Positions 12,001 to 20,553 of a DNA stretch of 45,121 nt are shown piece after piece. The notes under the pieces were generated by a model that saw nothing but the letters and a program-made list of their open reading frames with translations, ran no database searches and was not told the DNA's origin. The stretch spans positions 91,677 through 136,797 of the forward strand of contig KQ482017.1 in NCBI GenBank assembly GCA_001430745.1. The letters run 5' to 3'. The DNA comes from Auxenochlorella pyrenoidosa. Taxonomy: Eukaryota > Chlorophyta > Trebouxiophyceae > Chlorellales > Chlorellaceae. Position 1 is the first letter of the stretch, and the number at the start of each line of letters is the position of its first letter. Made by a program: the position numbers and the translations under genes.

Positions 12001-14765
12001 ACCTGCTTGCTCTGCTTGGAGGCCCACTTCTGCAGGTCGGTGCGCAGCACTGTGACCTGGTTGCTNNNNNNNNNNNNNNNNNNNNNNNNNNNNNNNNNNN
12101 NNNNNNNNNNNNNNNNNNNNNNNNNNNNNNNNNNNNNNNNNNNNNNNNNNNNNNNNNNNNNNNNNNNNNNNNNNNNNNNNNNNNNNNNNNNNNNNNNNNN
12201 NNNNNNNNNNNNNNNNNNNNNNNNNNNNNNNNNNNNNNNNNNNNNNNNNNNNNNNNNNNNNNNNNNNNNNNNNNNNNNNNNNNNNNNNNNNNNNNNNNNN
12301 NNNNNNNNNNNNNNNNNNNNNNNNNNNNNNNNNNNNNNNNNNNNNNNNNNNNNNNNNNNNNNNNNNNNNNNNNNNNNNNNNNNNNNNNNNNNNNNNNNNN
12401 NNNNNNNNNNNNNNNNNNNNNNNNNNNNNNNNNNNNNNNNNNNNNNNNNNNNNNNNNNNNNNNNNNNNNNNNNNNNNNNNNNNNNNNNNNNNNNNNNNNN
12501 NNNNNNNNNNNNNNNNNNNNNNNNNNNNNNNNNNNNNNNNNNNNNNNNNNNNNNNNNNNNNNNNNNNNNNNNNNNNNNNNNNNNNNNNNNNNNNNNNNNN
12601 NNNNNNNNNNNNNNNNNNNNNNNNNNNNNNNNNNNNNNNNNNNNNNNNNNNNNNNNNNNNNNNNNNNNNNNNNNNNNNNNNNNNNNNNNNNNNNNNNNNN
12701 NNNNNNNNNNNNNNNNNNNNNNNNNNNNNNNNNNNNNNNNNNNNNNNNNNNNNNNNNNNNNNNNNNNNNNNNNNNNNNNNNNNNNNNNNNNNNNNNNNNN
12801 NNNNNNNNNNNNNNNNNNNNNNNNNNNNNNNNNNNNNNNNNNNNNNNNNNNNNNGGCTTGGATGCCAAAGGCGCCACTGCCCAGGGCTTGCAGGCACCAA
12901 CGCGTCAGGTCCAGCACCAAACAAGCTGCGGGCGGAATCTGGGCGGGTGGATTTGGCCACTTGGCCACCAGGTGATCTGGCCGAGGTGGGCTGCGAGCCA
13001 AGCCGGCTTGGCAGACAGGACGAATTGCAGGGAGGCGCGCAGGCCGCTGCCCTGGCCCATCCACGCCCAAGAGGGCAGCCAGCTGCGCCCCTCGTGCCGC
13101 CGCCCCGACTGCTCATTCTGGGTCGCTGCTGCCAGCCATGCTGGCCCCCCCCCCCAACACCCCCCTTTAAAGGCTCACTCTGGGTCGCCGCCGTCGGCCA
13201 GCGGCTGCAGCACCCCTGCCAGCATGTCGCAGATGGCCTGCTGCACGCGCGACTTCTTGTCGGGGGCCACGTGGGTGAGCGGGTGCGCCACGCGCAGGAA
13301 CTCGGCCGAGGCCTCCAGCTGGGCGGGGGTGCCGCCCGCCAGGCGCACGAAACGCATGCCGTGGCAGAGGTCGTACAGCAGCTGGCGGGCGGGGGAGCTG
13401 GCGTCGGCGCGGATGAGCTTGCCCAGCTCGGCGGCCCAGCGCTGGGTGATGGAGGCCAGGCGCAGCGGCGACAGCGCGCCCAGCATCTGGCTGGCCGCCA
13501 GCACCACCTGCGCAGGGGCGGCAGGGGCGTTGCGTGGGCCCAAGGGCTGCGGGGGGGATTGCTTTGTGGAGCAACAAGCCAGCAGTTGCAGGGAGGGCGG
13601 CGTAGCGATGCCGACACCAACCTGAGATGTGCACCAGGCACGCAGGCAGCCGGGCCGCAAACCCAGCGGGCAGGGAGCACTTGCACCCAAGTGCTGGCCT
13701 GGTGCGACACCGTCGACAACAACATTCGGTAACTGGATGACGGGCCACCAGTCAGCGGCAGTCCGAGATGGACACACAGGAATTGTGATCCACAGGGGGG
13801 CACCATGGCGCACAACGGAGGCGGCTCCTCACCCGATCCTTGTGATGGTGCGGGTCTGGGTAGCTCAGGTACGAGTCGGACCCCAGCAGCCAGTCAAAGG
13901 CCACCGCCTCCAGGTCAGCGCCCTGCTGGGGGGTCAGCACGCCGGGCGCGGCGCCCACCAGCCGGCCCGTGGCCTCCAGGAACAGCGCCTCGGCGGTCAG
14001 CTGCAGGGCAGCAGGGGGGAGCGATGCAGCAGGTGTCGGCGCTGCGCCGCAGTGGCAGAATGTGCAGGCAAGAGCGGGTTCCTACGTACATGCCCACCGA
14101 GCCACTGTTGCGGTTGTGGCGACCGCTCACAGCCACGGCAGCAAAGGCAGCAAAGGGAGTCGTGCGGAGCGAGCGCGTTGCTGGGCAGCATGGCAGCAGA
14201 TAAGTGCAGGCGGCCCGGCGGGCGCACCCGCTTGCGCTGCGCCAAGGCATCGTTGCGCCCTCCCAGCTCCGTGAGCATGGCAGTGCGCCAGCTGAGCAGC
14301 TGCGCCATGACCAGGGCGCCCGCTGGCGCCGCCGCAGCCTGCACGCAATGGACGCGTGCGCTAGTGGCCATATAATATATATATTGCCCAAAGAACGTAC
14401 TTATGTCTGCTGTTCGTTGAACGGCAAACTCATGCGTAACAGTAGAGGCGTGATCAGAATTCAGGGGGTGGGGATGATGAACCTGTGCAGCCTGCGCCCC
14501 ACCGCTCCCACCCCGCACCTCCAGGCCCTCGAGCAGCTTCTCATAGGCGGCATCTCCAACATTAGCGCCGTTGTCCTGCACATGCAGGACAGCCGCCGAA
14601 AGCTTAGGAGCCCAGTCCAGAGCACGCCGCTTTGGGCAATGCGATCCGCAGCTTCCTTGGCGGCAACAGGCCTTCCCCGCTCACCACAGCCTGCCGCGCA
14701 TATGCCTGGAACCGCAACAGGATGGCCTCCCCTACTGCCGCAGCGAACTGCGGGGTGGCAGCCAT
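1..14765 (-). CDS. Furry/Tao3/Mor2-like cell morphogenesis scaffold, 3' end cut off by window
   Basis: This is a giant helical-repeat scaffold. In animals and yeast the family works with NDR kinases in cell polarity and morphogenesis; plants have close homologues. Exons (complement): 14685-14765, 14519-14575, 14228-14338, 13833-14000, 13179-13507, a gap-cut exon ending 12003, 11557-11752, 11189-11374, 10763-10957, 10355-10478, 10017-10080, 9755-9850, 9293-9435, 8963-9107, 8458-8753, 8152-8284, 7796-7903, 7399-7560, 7067-7210, 6736-6867, 6360-6527, 5992-6088, 5780-5845, 5571-5653, 5263-5382, 5033-5110, 4716-4882, 4326-4472, 3969-4077, 3661-3741, 3415-3537, 3165-3236, 2823-2903, 2156-2580, 1878-1968, 1523-1642, 1103-1235, 418-806, 1-85. 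All visible junctions keep phase, giving about 1856 residues. Family-like segments occur in the right order, for example QAICDMLAGVLQPLADGG, LHKVVDPRGEVRDAARGLL and the block LRDQWCGEALRWT ... ARSRHAASRSHQAFCALRP. The start is ATG 14765. Seven introns use GC donors. A Gly/Ser-rich linker is encoded by 2156-2580. The acceptor of 1103-1235 is uncertain by 2 nt, and some sequence is lost in the N run. Confidence 0.9.
327..393 (+). repeat. Diverged copy of dispersed hairpin repeat
   Basis: It lies in the last visible intron of the Furry gene. The core GCAAGTCCCGTTGCGG, then ACAGAC, then CCCGAACAA, matches the element at 17074-17134 and its reverse complement at 41705-41772. The short inverted arms GCAA/TTGC are kept. 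The tail has drifted from AAGC repeats to AACA-rich sequence. Confidence 0.6.
812..894 (+). repeat. G-rich tract facing a Furry splice acceptor
   Basis: This is a run of GGGTGGG and GGT units on the plus strand. In the Furry pre-mRNA (minus) it reads as C/CCA-rich sequence and forms the pyrimidine tract directly upstream of the acceptor for exon 418-806. The plus strand has many G runs and could fold as G-quadruplex DNA. Confidence 0.75.
1386..1556 (-). repeat. Tandem duplication of an exon tail plus donor site in Furry
   Basis: Two imperfect copies, about 1386-1470 and 1483-1556, share the exon end CACCTGGAGGCGGCRCAG followed by GTGGG, a shared AATGG-TTCT segment, and GCCAGCAG-type sequence (read on minus). 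The upstream copy (in gene direction) is the donor of exon 1523-1642. The other copy lies inside the intron and is a ready-made alternative donor. Confidence 0.8.
6083..6168 (-). repeat. Duplicated acceptor segment in Furry intron
   Basis: The acceptor of exon 5992-6088 (minus: GCTTGCCCGCCTGCAG then ACACGG) has a second copy about 62 nt upstream in gene direction, near 6146-6168 (GCTTGCCCTGCCTGCAG then ACGC). A further GAGAGACAGC pair lies beyond 6168. The copies differ at few positions. Confidence 0.7.
6637..6711 (-). repeat. Imperfect tandem repeat inside Furry intron
   Basis: Two copies (about 6637-6668 and 6679-6711) share TTGAAGRGTRGTGCTACT and then TGCCACA with a few differences. They sit 25-100 nt from the donor of exon 6736-6867. 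No coding role was seen. Confidence 0.65.
10277..10372 (-). repeat. Triplicated donor-site segment in Furry
   Basis: Three copies begin at 10277, 10314 and 10350 (periods 37 and 36). Each contains CTCACTTCACCATG on plus, which on minus is CATGGTGAAGTGAG, the end of exon 10355-10478 with its donor. The two intronic copies preserve the AA/GTGAG junction exactly. Confidence 0.85.
11764..11818 (+). repeat. G-rich tract facing a Furry splice acceptor
   Basis: Repeated GGGTGGG runs on plus. On minus this C/CCA-rich run forms the pyrimidine tract just upstream of the acceptor for exon 11557-11752. It is the same arrangement as 812-894 and 21971-22029. Confidence 0.75.
12066..12854. other. Assembly gap (run of N, 789 positions)
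   Basis: Unknown bases. Family alignment puts a small part of Furry here: the segment after the sequence ending LQPLADGGDPE and before NQVTVLRTDLQKWASKQSK. Long reading frames that run through the N stretch are artefacts. The true gap length may differ. Confidence 0.98.
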
Positions 14766-15998
14766 TTTGAGCTCTCCTTAGCCTGGCATGAGCACCACAA
14801 TACGTTGATCACCTGTCGAAATCGAAAACATCGGACAGCGGGTAACACGGGGGCTTCACTGCATGCCTCACGAGGCGGGCGGCGCAGCGGCGCAGCATCG
14901 GCTGGGAGCATGCAGCAGCCGCTGCACAGGGCAATATGCCACTGTGATCTCAACGCATGCTATGCACAGGAAAGCGCTGCATCCGCCTGGCATTCAAGAC
15001 CAGAGACCTGGGGAGGATGAAGAAAGGCAGATGGCAGTCGGCTTGCTGGGCAAGGCGACTGGATGGGTTGGGGAGGAGCGGGTGGAGCGCAGGCAGCCCT
15101 CAGTGCTGCCGTTGGTTGAATGGCAGTTGGGCAGCCTGCGCCTGGGTGTGCTGTAGCCCCTTCCCAATAAATACCTGTGTTTGGACCACTTGGTGTCACA
15201 GGTCGCAAACCTGCAGCCAGCCAGTGTCAGCTGGCACCAGCCACAGACGTGTTCACACAGGACCCACGTATGTGCTCAGACCTGGCCCGGAGCCTCCCAC
15301 TCAGTGCGCGCCGGATCAAAGCCTCGGGGGGACCACAAAAATGCCTAACCAAGGGTCGGAACGGGCCGGGGTGGATATGCAAATCTGACTGCAGCCTGAC
15401 CAGGCCAGGGTTTACACAGCCACCTGTGTACTGTCTCGCTCTGTCCATCTCCCGTTTCACTTCTGGAAGCCTTATGATCGTTTAGGAGGAGCTAGCGCCC
15501 CCACAGGCGCCTCCCGTTCGCCACCATCATGGCCATCGAACCCACAAAGGCGCTTACGCCTCTCCCACTGTGTTTATCTAAGCTCCCTGACTGCACATCA
15601 CTCGTGCCGATTCCATAATCCATCAGACTGCTGCAGAATGAGCAGTGGTGGACACGCAGAATGCAATGCGACGCGCATGCAATGCGTCCACATAGACGTG
15701 GCGCAGGAATGCGCCGCCGCCAGTGACAAGCCGCCATTGGTACAAAGCAGCACCATTTCACCGTTTCCCTTGTCTGAACTCTCCTTGCGCGCCGGTGGCC
15801 CAGCAGCTCAATTGTGCAAAGTTGTCGCTGGCTGTGTGCCACCAAAGAGCCCTTACCGACGTCGCCTGCTGCCGATCAACTACAAACCAGTCAGTCGAAT
15901 AGTTGGCTAGCGGTCGGCAGGCGCCGCAGCCCTGCCGGCAAGGTGCACCTCACCTGTCGCCGTCCTGGCCGACGTCAGCGCTGCCCACCCCTGGGAGC
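14766..15998. other. Intergenic region between divergent Furry and POLH
   Basis: About 1.2 kb between the Furry ATG (14765, minus) and the POLH ATG (15999, plus). It must hold both promoters. Apart from the diverged POLH exon 1 copy at 14902-15007, I see no gene, RNA gene or clear TATA box. Short open frames here lack splice logic or recognisable sequence. Confidence 0.6.
14902..15007 (+). pseudogene. Stray diverged copy of POLH exon 1
   Basis: The segment matches 15991-16110 almost base for base across the ATG, the first 20 codons and the following GAAAGYGCTG. It lacks about 15 nt present in the POLH copy just after that. The conceptual start MQQPLHRAICHCDLNACYAQ changes the motif DLDAFYAQ to DLNACYAQ, so the second Asp and the Phe are lost. 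It sits next to the Furry start, 1089 bp upstream of the real exon, with no following exon 2, so it is probably a relic. A role as an alternative first exon cannot be excluded. Confidence 0.8.
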
Positions 15999-18900
15999 AT
16001 GCAGCAACCGCTGCACAGGGCAATATGTCACTGTGATCTGGACGCATTCTATGCACAGGAAAGTGCTGCTGATCGGCGAAATGCATCCGCCTGGCGTTTA
16101 GGACCGGAGCCATGAAAAAGAAGGCAATGGTGCATGCGGACTGCATGTCCCCTCTTGCTTCGCCCTCTGTCTTGGCTCATGGTTATGCGGACCACCCTGC
16201 GCCTGCAGGTGGAGGTGAAGCAACACCCTGAGCTGCGCGGCAAGCCTGTGGGAGTTGTGCAGGTGGGCAAGGTTGGCCAGCCGGACGGGCGCAGCGTCCG
16301 CCCAGGATGGCCAGAAGTGCTGGCTGAATCTTAATTTGCACCCTGGCGGGCAGGGGTTGCTGTGGTGTGTGCGCTGGTGGTCTTGCAAACATCACAAGAT
16401 ACACACACGACCCTTCTGCCGCCGGCTGCTCTCGACTCAGGGCTGCAAATTCCCAGTGGTACGCTGCCAAACCTGCAATGCGCACGGCCCCTCCCACTTG
16501 TTGCTTCACTGCGCAGTACAATCCGTATGGCAACCTGGAGACGCGGCGGTCTGATGAGAACCGCATCATGAACGACAGTAATGGCAGCCTGATTGCCGTC
16601 AGGTGCGCCATTCGTCGAGATCCACCACGAACGCAGCACGTTGCTGCCTAGGCGGCGCTTGCTGCACCTGCAACTCCCCGAATGTTGTTATCAGTGCACT
16701 CTCCCAGCTGGACTTGCCACGAGCAGGCGGCTCGATTGATGCCTTGCCAACATCATGCCTGCCTGCAGCTACGAGGCACGCGCCCAGGGTGTGAAGCGCA
16801 ACATGCGGGGCAACGAGGCGCGGGCAGCCTGCCCAGACATCCAGCTTGTGCAGGTGCGCCCTTGCGCACCAAGCTGCAGTTGATTCGATGTGTACACGCA
16901 CCTCCTCTGCACGCACCTCGTCTGCGTTCATCGGTCAGGGGCCAGCCTGTGCTCATGTTCTACTGCTGCCGATGGCCCGGCATGTCCCTGGCTATTAAGG
17001 TGCACGCGGCTGCACCAGCAACCATGCAAACCCGAGGGACCTACTTCTGTTCCCTGCGCTTGTGCCCCCTGCGGGTCTGTGTCGCAAGTTCTGTTGCGGT
17101 TAAACAGACTTTGAACCCAAACAAGCAAGCAAGCATGCCCCGCAGGTGCCCACCGCCCACGGCAAGGCCGACCTCACGCTCTACCGCTCCGAGGGCAGGC
17201 GGGTGCTGGATGTGCTGGCCCGCCTGGCCAGGACGGAGCGCGCCTCCATCGACGAGTGCTACCTGGACCTCACCGAGGAGGCGCAGCGCCGGCTGGAGGA
17301 CTGCGGCGGCGTGGCGCCCCTGCCGTGCAATGCAGGTGCGTCTATTTGTAGAGGGCGTGGGGTGGAGCGAGGAGAGCGCGTGCGACGTGCTGAATTGATG
17401 ATTTGCCAGAACGAAGTGGGTTTGTGTGCGTCCTCGCCAAAAATGTTAGCCGCGACATCCTTGTCTGCCCGAGCCCTTCCCATTCTGCCCCCCCGTGCAG
17501 AGCAGGTGCACGTGATGGCGGAGGCTGGCTTTGTTGGCGCGACGGACTGGTGGCAGCGCCCGCAGCACGAGTGGCGCCCTGGCGAGCGCCTGCTGGCCTG
17601 CGCGGCTGCAGCGGTGGCAGACCTGCGAGAAGCGGTGCGGCAGGAGCTGGGCTACACGTGCAGCGCTGGGATAGCACACACCAAGCTGATGGCCAAGCTG
17701 TGCAGCGGGTACGTGGAGCGGCTGGGCCATTCGCCATGCAAGAAGTTTGCGCTAGTGGAGGCTGTGTGGGTCCCACATGAGGAAGCCATTTGCTGCACCC
17801 CTTTTTCTCTGTCGTCGCCCACCTGGCTCGATGCCGCCCCTTGTCAAGCAGGCTGCACAAGCCTGCACAGCAGACTGTGCTCCCGGCAGACGCTGTGCCT
17901 GTCCTGCTGGGCCCGCTGCCCATCCCCAAGCTGAAGGGCCTGGGCGGGAAGTTTGGCGAGCAGGCGAGCCTTGGAGGGGAGTCCGCTGTCCAAGGCAGCT
18001 TGAAGCATGTGCTGAAGCGCGAGATCGCTATGAAGATCTGGTGACTGCAGGGTTATGCAGGGTGTCTGGTCAGTTCCTGTTTGTGACCTTAAATAATCAA
18101 CTTGAAGCCTCGCCCTGTGCAGGTCATGTCTGAGCTGGGCATCGGCACTGTGGGGGAGCTGGTCGCCACGCCGCTGCCGCGCCTGGAGGCCGTGTTTGGA
18201 GAAAAGGATGCGCAGTGGCTCGCCACGCTGGCTCGCGGCATCACTGGTGGGAACACACACAGGGAGCGCACCTGTTTGGCACGCTCGTGTTTCCTTGCTC
18301 TGCTTGGCTGAACCTGCCTTGCCTGCCTGACGCGTGCCCCTGTGCACATCTACATGCCAGCGCGCGAGCCCTGACGTACAGACCTGCCCCCTCCTCACGC
18401 AGATGATGCTGTGGAGGAGAGAAAGCTGGCCAAGAGCGTGTCCTGCGGAAAAACGTTTCGTGGGCGGCAGGCGCTGCGAGACTTGGATGCAGTGCACACC
18501 TGGCTGACGGAGCTTGGTAAGCCGGGACGGGGCGGTGGCCTTGGCAGGAGCCAGGACACTCCCATGAACTAGGCCTGCGCAACTTGGGATATTTTCTCAT
18601 CTGGCTGCTGAAGCCTGATTATTTTGGACTGCATGCTTGTTCGGTGCAAAGTATTGAAGAGTGCAGCTTGCAAGTAGAGGAACAGTGATTGCATATGTCT
18701 TCGCCGCATTATTCTTGTGCCAACTGCGCGCAGCGGGGGAGCTGAGCGAGCGGCTGGAGGTGGACAGGGAGGACAACAACCGCATGCCCACCCTGCTCAC
18801 CGTCAGCTTTGGCAGCCAGGTGCGCTGTGGGTGCTGAGATGCGGATGCCCTCAATTGTGGCGGTGTTTCTGCACGACAGCGGAGGCTTGCCGCAAGATGC

Positions 18901-19647
18901 CTCACCATGGCAATGCCGCCCACATGTATTCTCAGCAGCCTTGAGATTTAAACGAAACTCTCTCAACCCTGCAGGTGCCCTGGGCTGCGCAGCAAGGCGG
19001 CGGCGGAGCGCAAGGCCAAGGCAAGCCATAATGAGCCAAGATGGGACAACGCGTAGCTGCTTTTTGCACGCCTTGCTTGCAGCCTTGAGAGCTCGTCAGT
19101 GCCACTCACTGCTCCATTTGGCGCTCTCCACATCCAGGCTTCCCGTATGTCTCCCGCTCCTGCCCGCTTCGGAAAGTCATGGCAGGGCCAATGGCCGATG
19201 ACGCCACGGCTCTGATCAAGCGCTGGGCAGCAGAACAAGGCGCCGGGTGGAGCCTCTCATCGCTAGGGCTGGCGGCAGGTGCGAAGTGGGTTTTGAACAC
19301 ACGTGTACAAGACTTGCCTGCAGATTTGCACAATCAAACAGTTAGCTCAGCACTGAAGCCGGCAGCTCGGCAGGAGACAGTAAATCAAAGAAAATTAACT
19401 ATTGGTCTGCTCAACGGCCAATCCGCTTGCATGCCCATCAACAAAGAAATCCATGGCCCGTGCGCTGCAGGCAACTTTGTTCCCGTGCAAAGCGCCGCCT
19501 CTGCCATCACTCGTTTCTTCAAGCCCCTGCCAGCTCAGCCCACAGGCCAGCACGCCCAGCAGCAGCAGGAGCAGCAGGAGCAGCGACATGACAATCAGCA
19601 GCAGCACGAGCAGCATCAGCAGCAACAGCAGCAACAACAACCACTAG

Positions 19648-19681
<34 letters not shown>

Positions 19682-20318
19682 AAGACAAGAGCAGGAGCAG
19701 CAGCCAGCTCGGCAACAGGAGCAGCAAGCTCAGGGGCAGCCAGTTGGCCCAACGGTAGGCCAGCAGGGGCCGCTGCAGCCGGGGCCGCACGAGCAATCCG
19801 CGCAGAAACAGCTGCCTGCTGCAGGGCTTGCCGGGAGCAGCAGCAGTTGGCCAGCTGCAGAGCCCAGGCTGGCCCAGTTGGGTTCTGTGCATCCTGGCCA
19901 AGCATGCACTGCAGGGCCTAGCAATGCCTCAGATTTCGGCACTGCAGGGGCAGCTGCTCACGCAGCAACTGGTGAGGCAGGGCCCAGCGGCAGCAGGCAC
20001 AGCAGGCCAGCAGGGCCAGGCCAGCTAGTGGCAGGAGAGGTTGATGAAGCGGTGCTAGCCGAGCTGCCTCCAGAGCTGCAGAGGGAGATCAGGGCTCAGC
20101 TGAAAACACAGCAGATGGCGCAGCACCTGGAGAAGCGAACCGGCAGCAGCAGCACCGGTACCCAGACTCCTGGGGGCAGGGCCGCTGGCGGAAGTGCCGT
20201 TCGGCCGGCAGCAGCAGCAGGGGGCGCAGCGGGTAAGCGCAGCGCAGCGCCTGCCGGCGTGCAGCGCATCGACACCTTCCTCAGCCAGGCAGCAAAGGGC
20301 AAGAAGCCCAGGAGATGA
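15999..20318 (+). CDS. POLH: DNA polymerase eta (Y-family translesion polymerase)
   Basis: It copies past UV photoproducts at stalled forks in the nucleus. Exons: 15999-16058, 16209-16262, 16517-16602, 16769-16853, 17146-17335, 17501-17708, 17852-17963, 18123-18246, 18403-18516, 18734-18819, 18975-19020, 19138-19278, 19471-20318; phases agree and give 717 aa. Catalytic motifs: DLDAFY (D13, D15, Y18), SYEAR after residue 66, and ERASIDE (D131/E132). The thumb and little-finger regions follow (CSAGIAHTKLMAKL, LKGLGGKFGEQ, VSCGKTF). The tail has a PIP-like ASAITRFF (445-452), a Gln-rich stretch with ten uninterrupted CAG codons, a UBM-like VDEAVLAELPPELQREI (626-642; L634-P635) and a terminal PIP-like VQRIDTFL (699-706). 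Two introns have GC donors (17964, 19021). The end of exon 1 is unresolved: the junction that keeps frame would leave a GA dinucleotide as donor. Confidence 0.93.
17074..17134 (+). repeat. Dispersed hairpin repeat, best plus-strand copy
   Basis: It lies in POLH intron 4. Nested inverted arms GTCTGT/ACAGAC and CGCAA/TTGCG enclose a short loop and are followed by AACCCAAACAAGC and AAGC repeats. It differs at only a handful of positions from the reverse complement of 41705-41772. Confidence 0.85.
19555..19745 (+). repeat. CAG-rich low-complexity tract coding poly-Gln in POLH
   Basis: Mostly CAG/CAA codons mixed with GAG. The longest pure run is ten CAG at 19650-19679. It is in frame inside the last POLH exon and forms the linker between the PIP-like motif and the UBM-like motif. 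Confidence 0.9.
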
Positions 20319-20407
20319 TGCTTGCTGGCATGCATATTGGGGGCAAAGTGCATTCTGACGCGCTCACTGGTAGTTATGCCACGAGTTGTGGAGACTCCTG
20401 CACGAAT

Positions 20408-20443
20408 TTACATCTCGGATGTTGTGCACAGAACAAAATGTAA
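20408..20443. terminator. Converging poly(A) signals of POLH and the PP2C-like gene
   Basis: TGTAA at 20439-20443 (plus) suits POLH, 121 nt after its stop. TTACA at 20408-20412 is TGTAA on minus and suits the PP2C-like gene, 142 nt after its stop. Each signal lies past the other, so the two 3' ends are predicted to overlap by several tens of bases. Confidence 0.6.
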
Positions 20444-20553
20444 GAGCAAGGCAGAATGCTGGCTTGATGCAGCTCCAAGTGTCGTGGCATGTCGCCCATG
20501 CAAGCATTCACAGACCGCGGGTGGACTGTGGGCGCCAGGCGCTAGCAAGTTGT

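Noticed and set aside
11845..13815. Very long open frames (300-650 aa) on both strands
   Set aside because: They run through the N stretch 12066-12854; the open length is an artefact of unknown bases.
14365..14390. AT-rich stretch as a promoter
   Set aside because: It lies inside a Furry intron between two well-supported exons.
18859..18940. Possible extra POLH exon reading EACRKMPHHGNAAHMYSQQ
   Set aside because: It ends in a stop without a donor, and exons 18734-18819 and 18975-19020 already join in frame with a GC-AG intron following.
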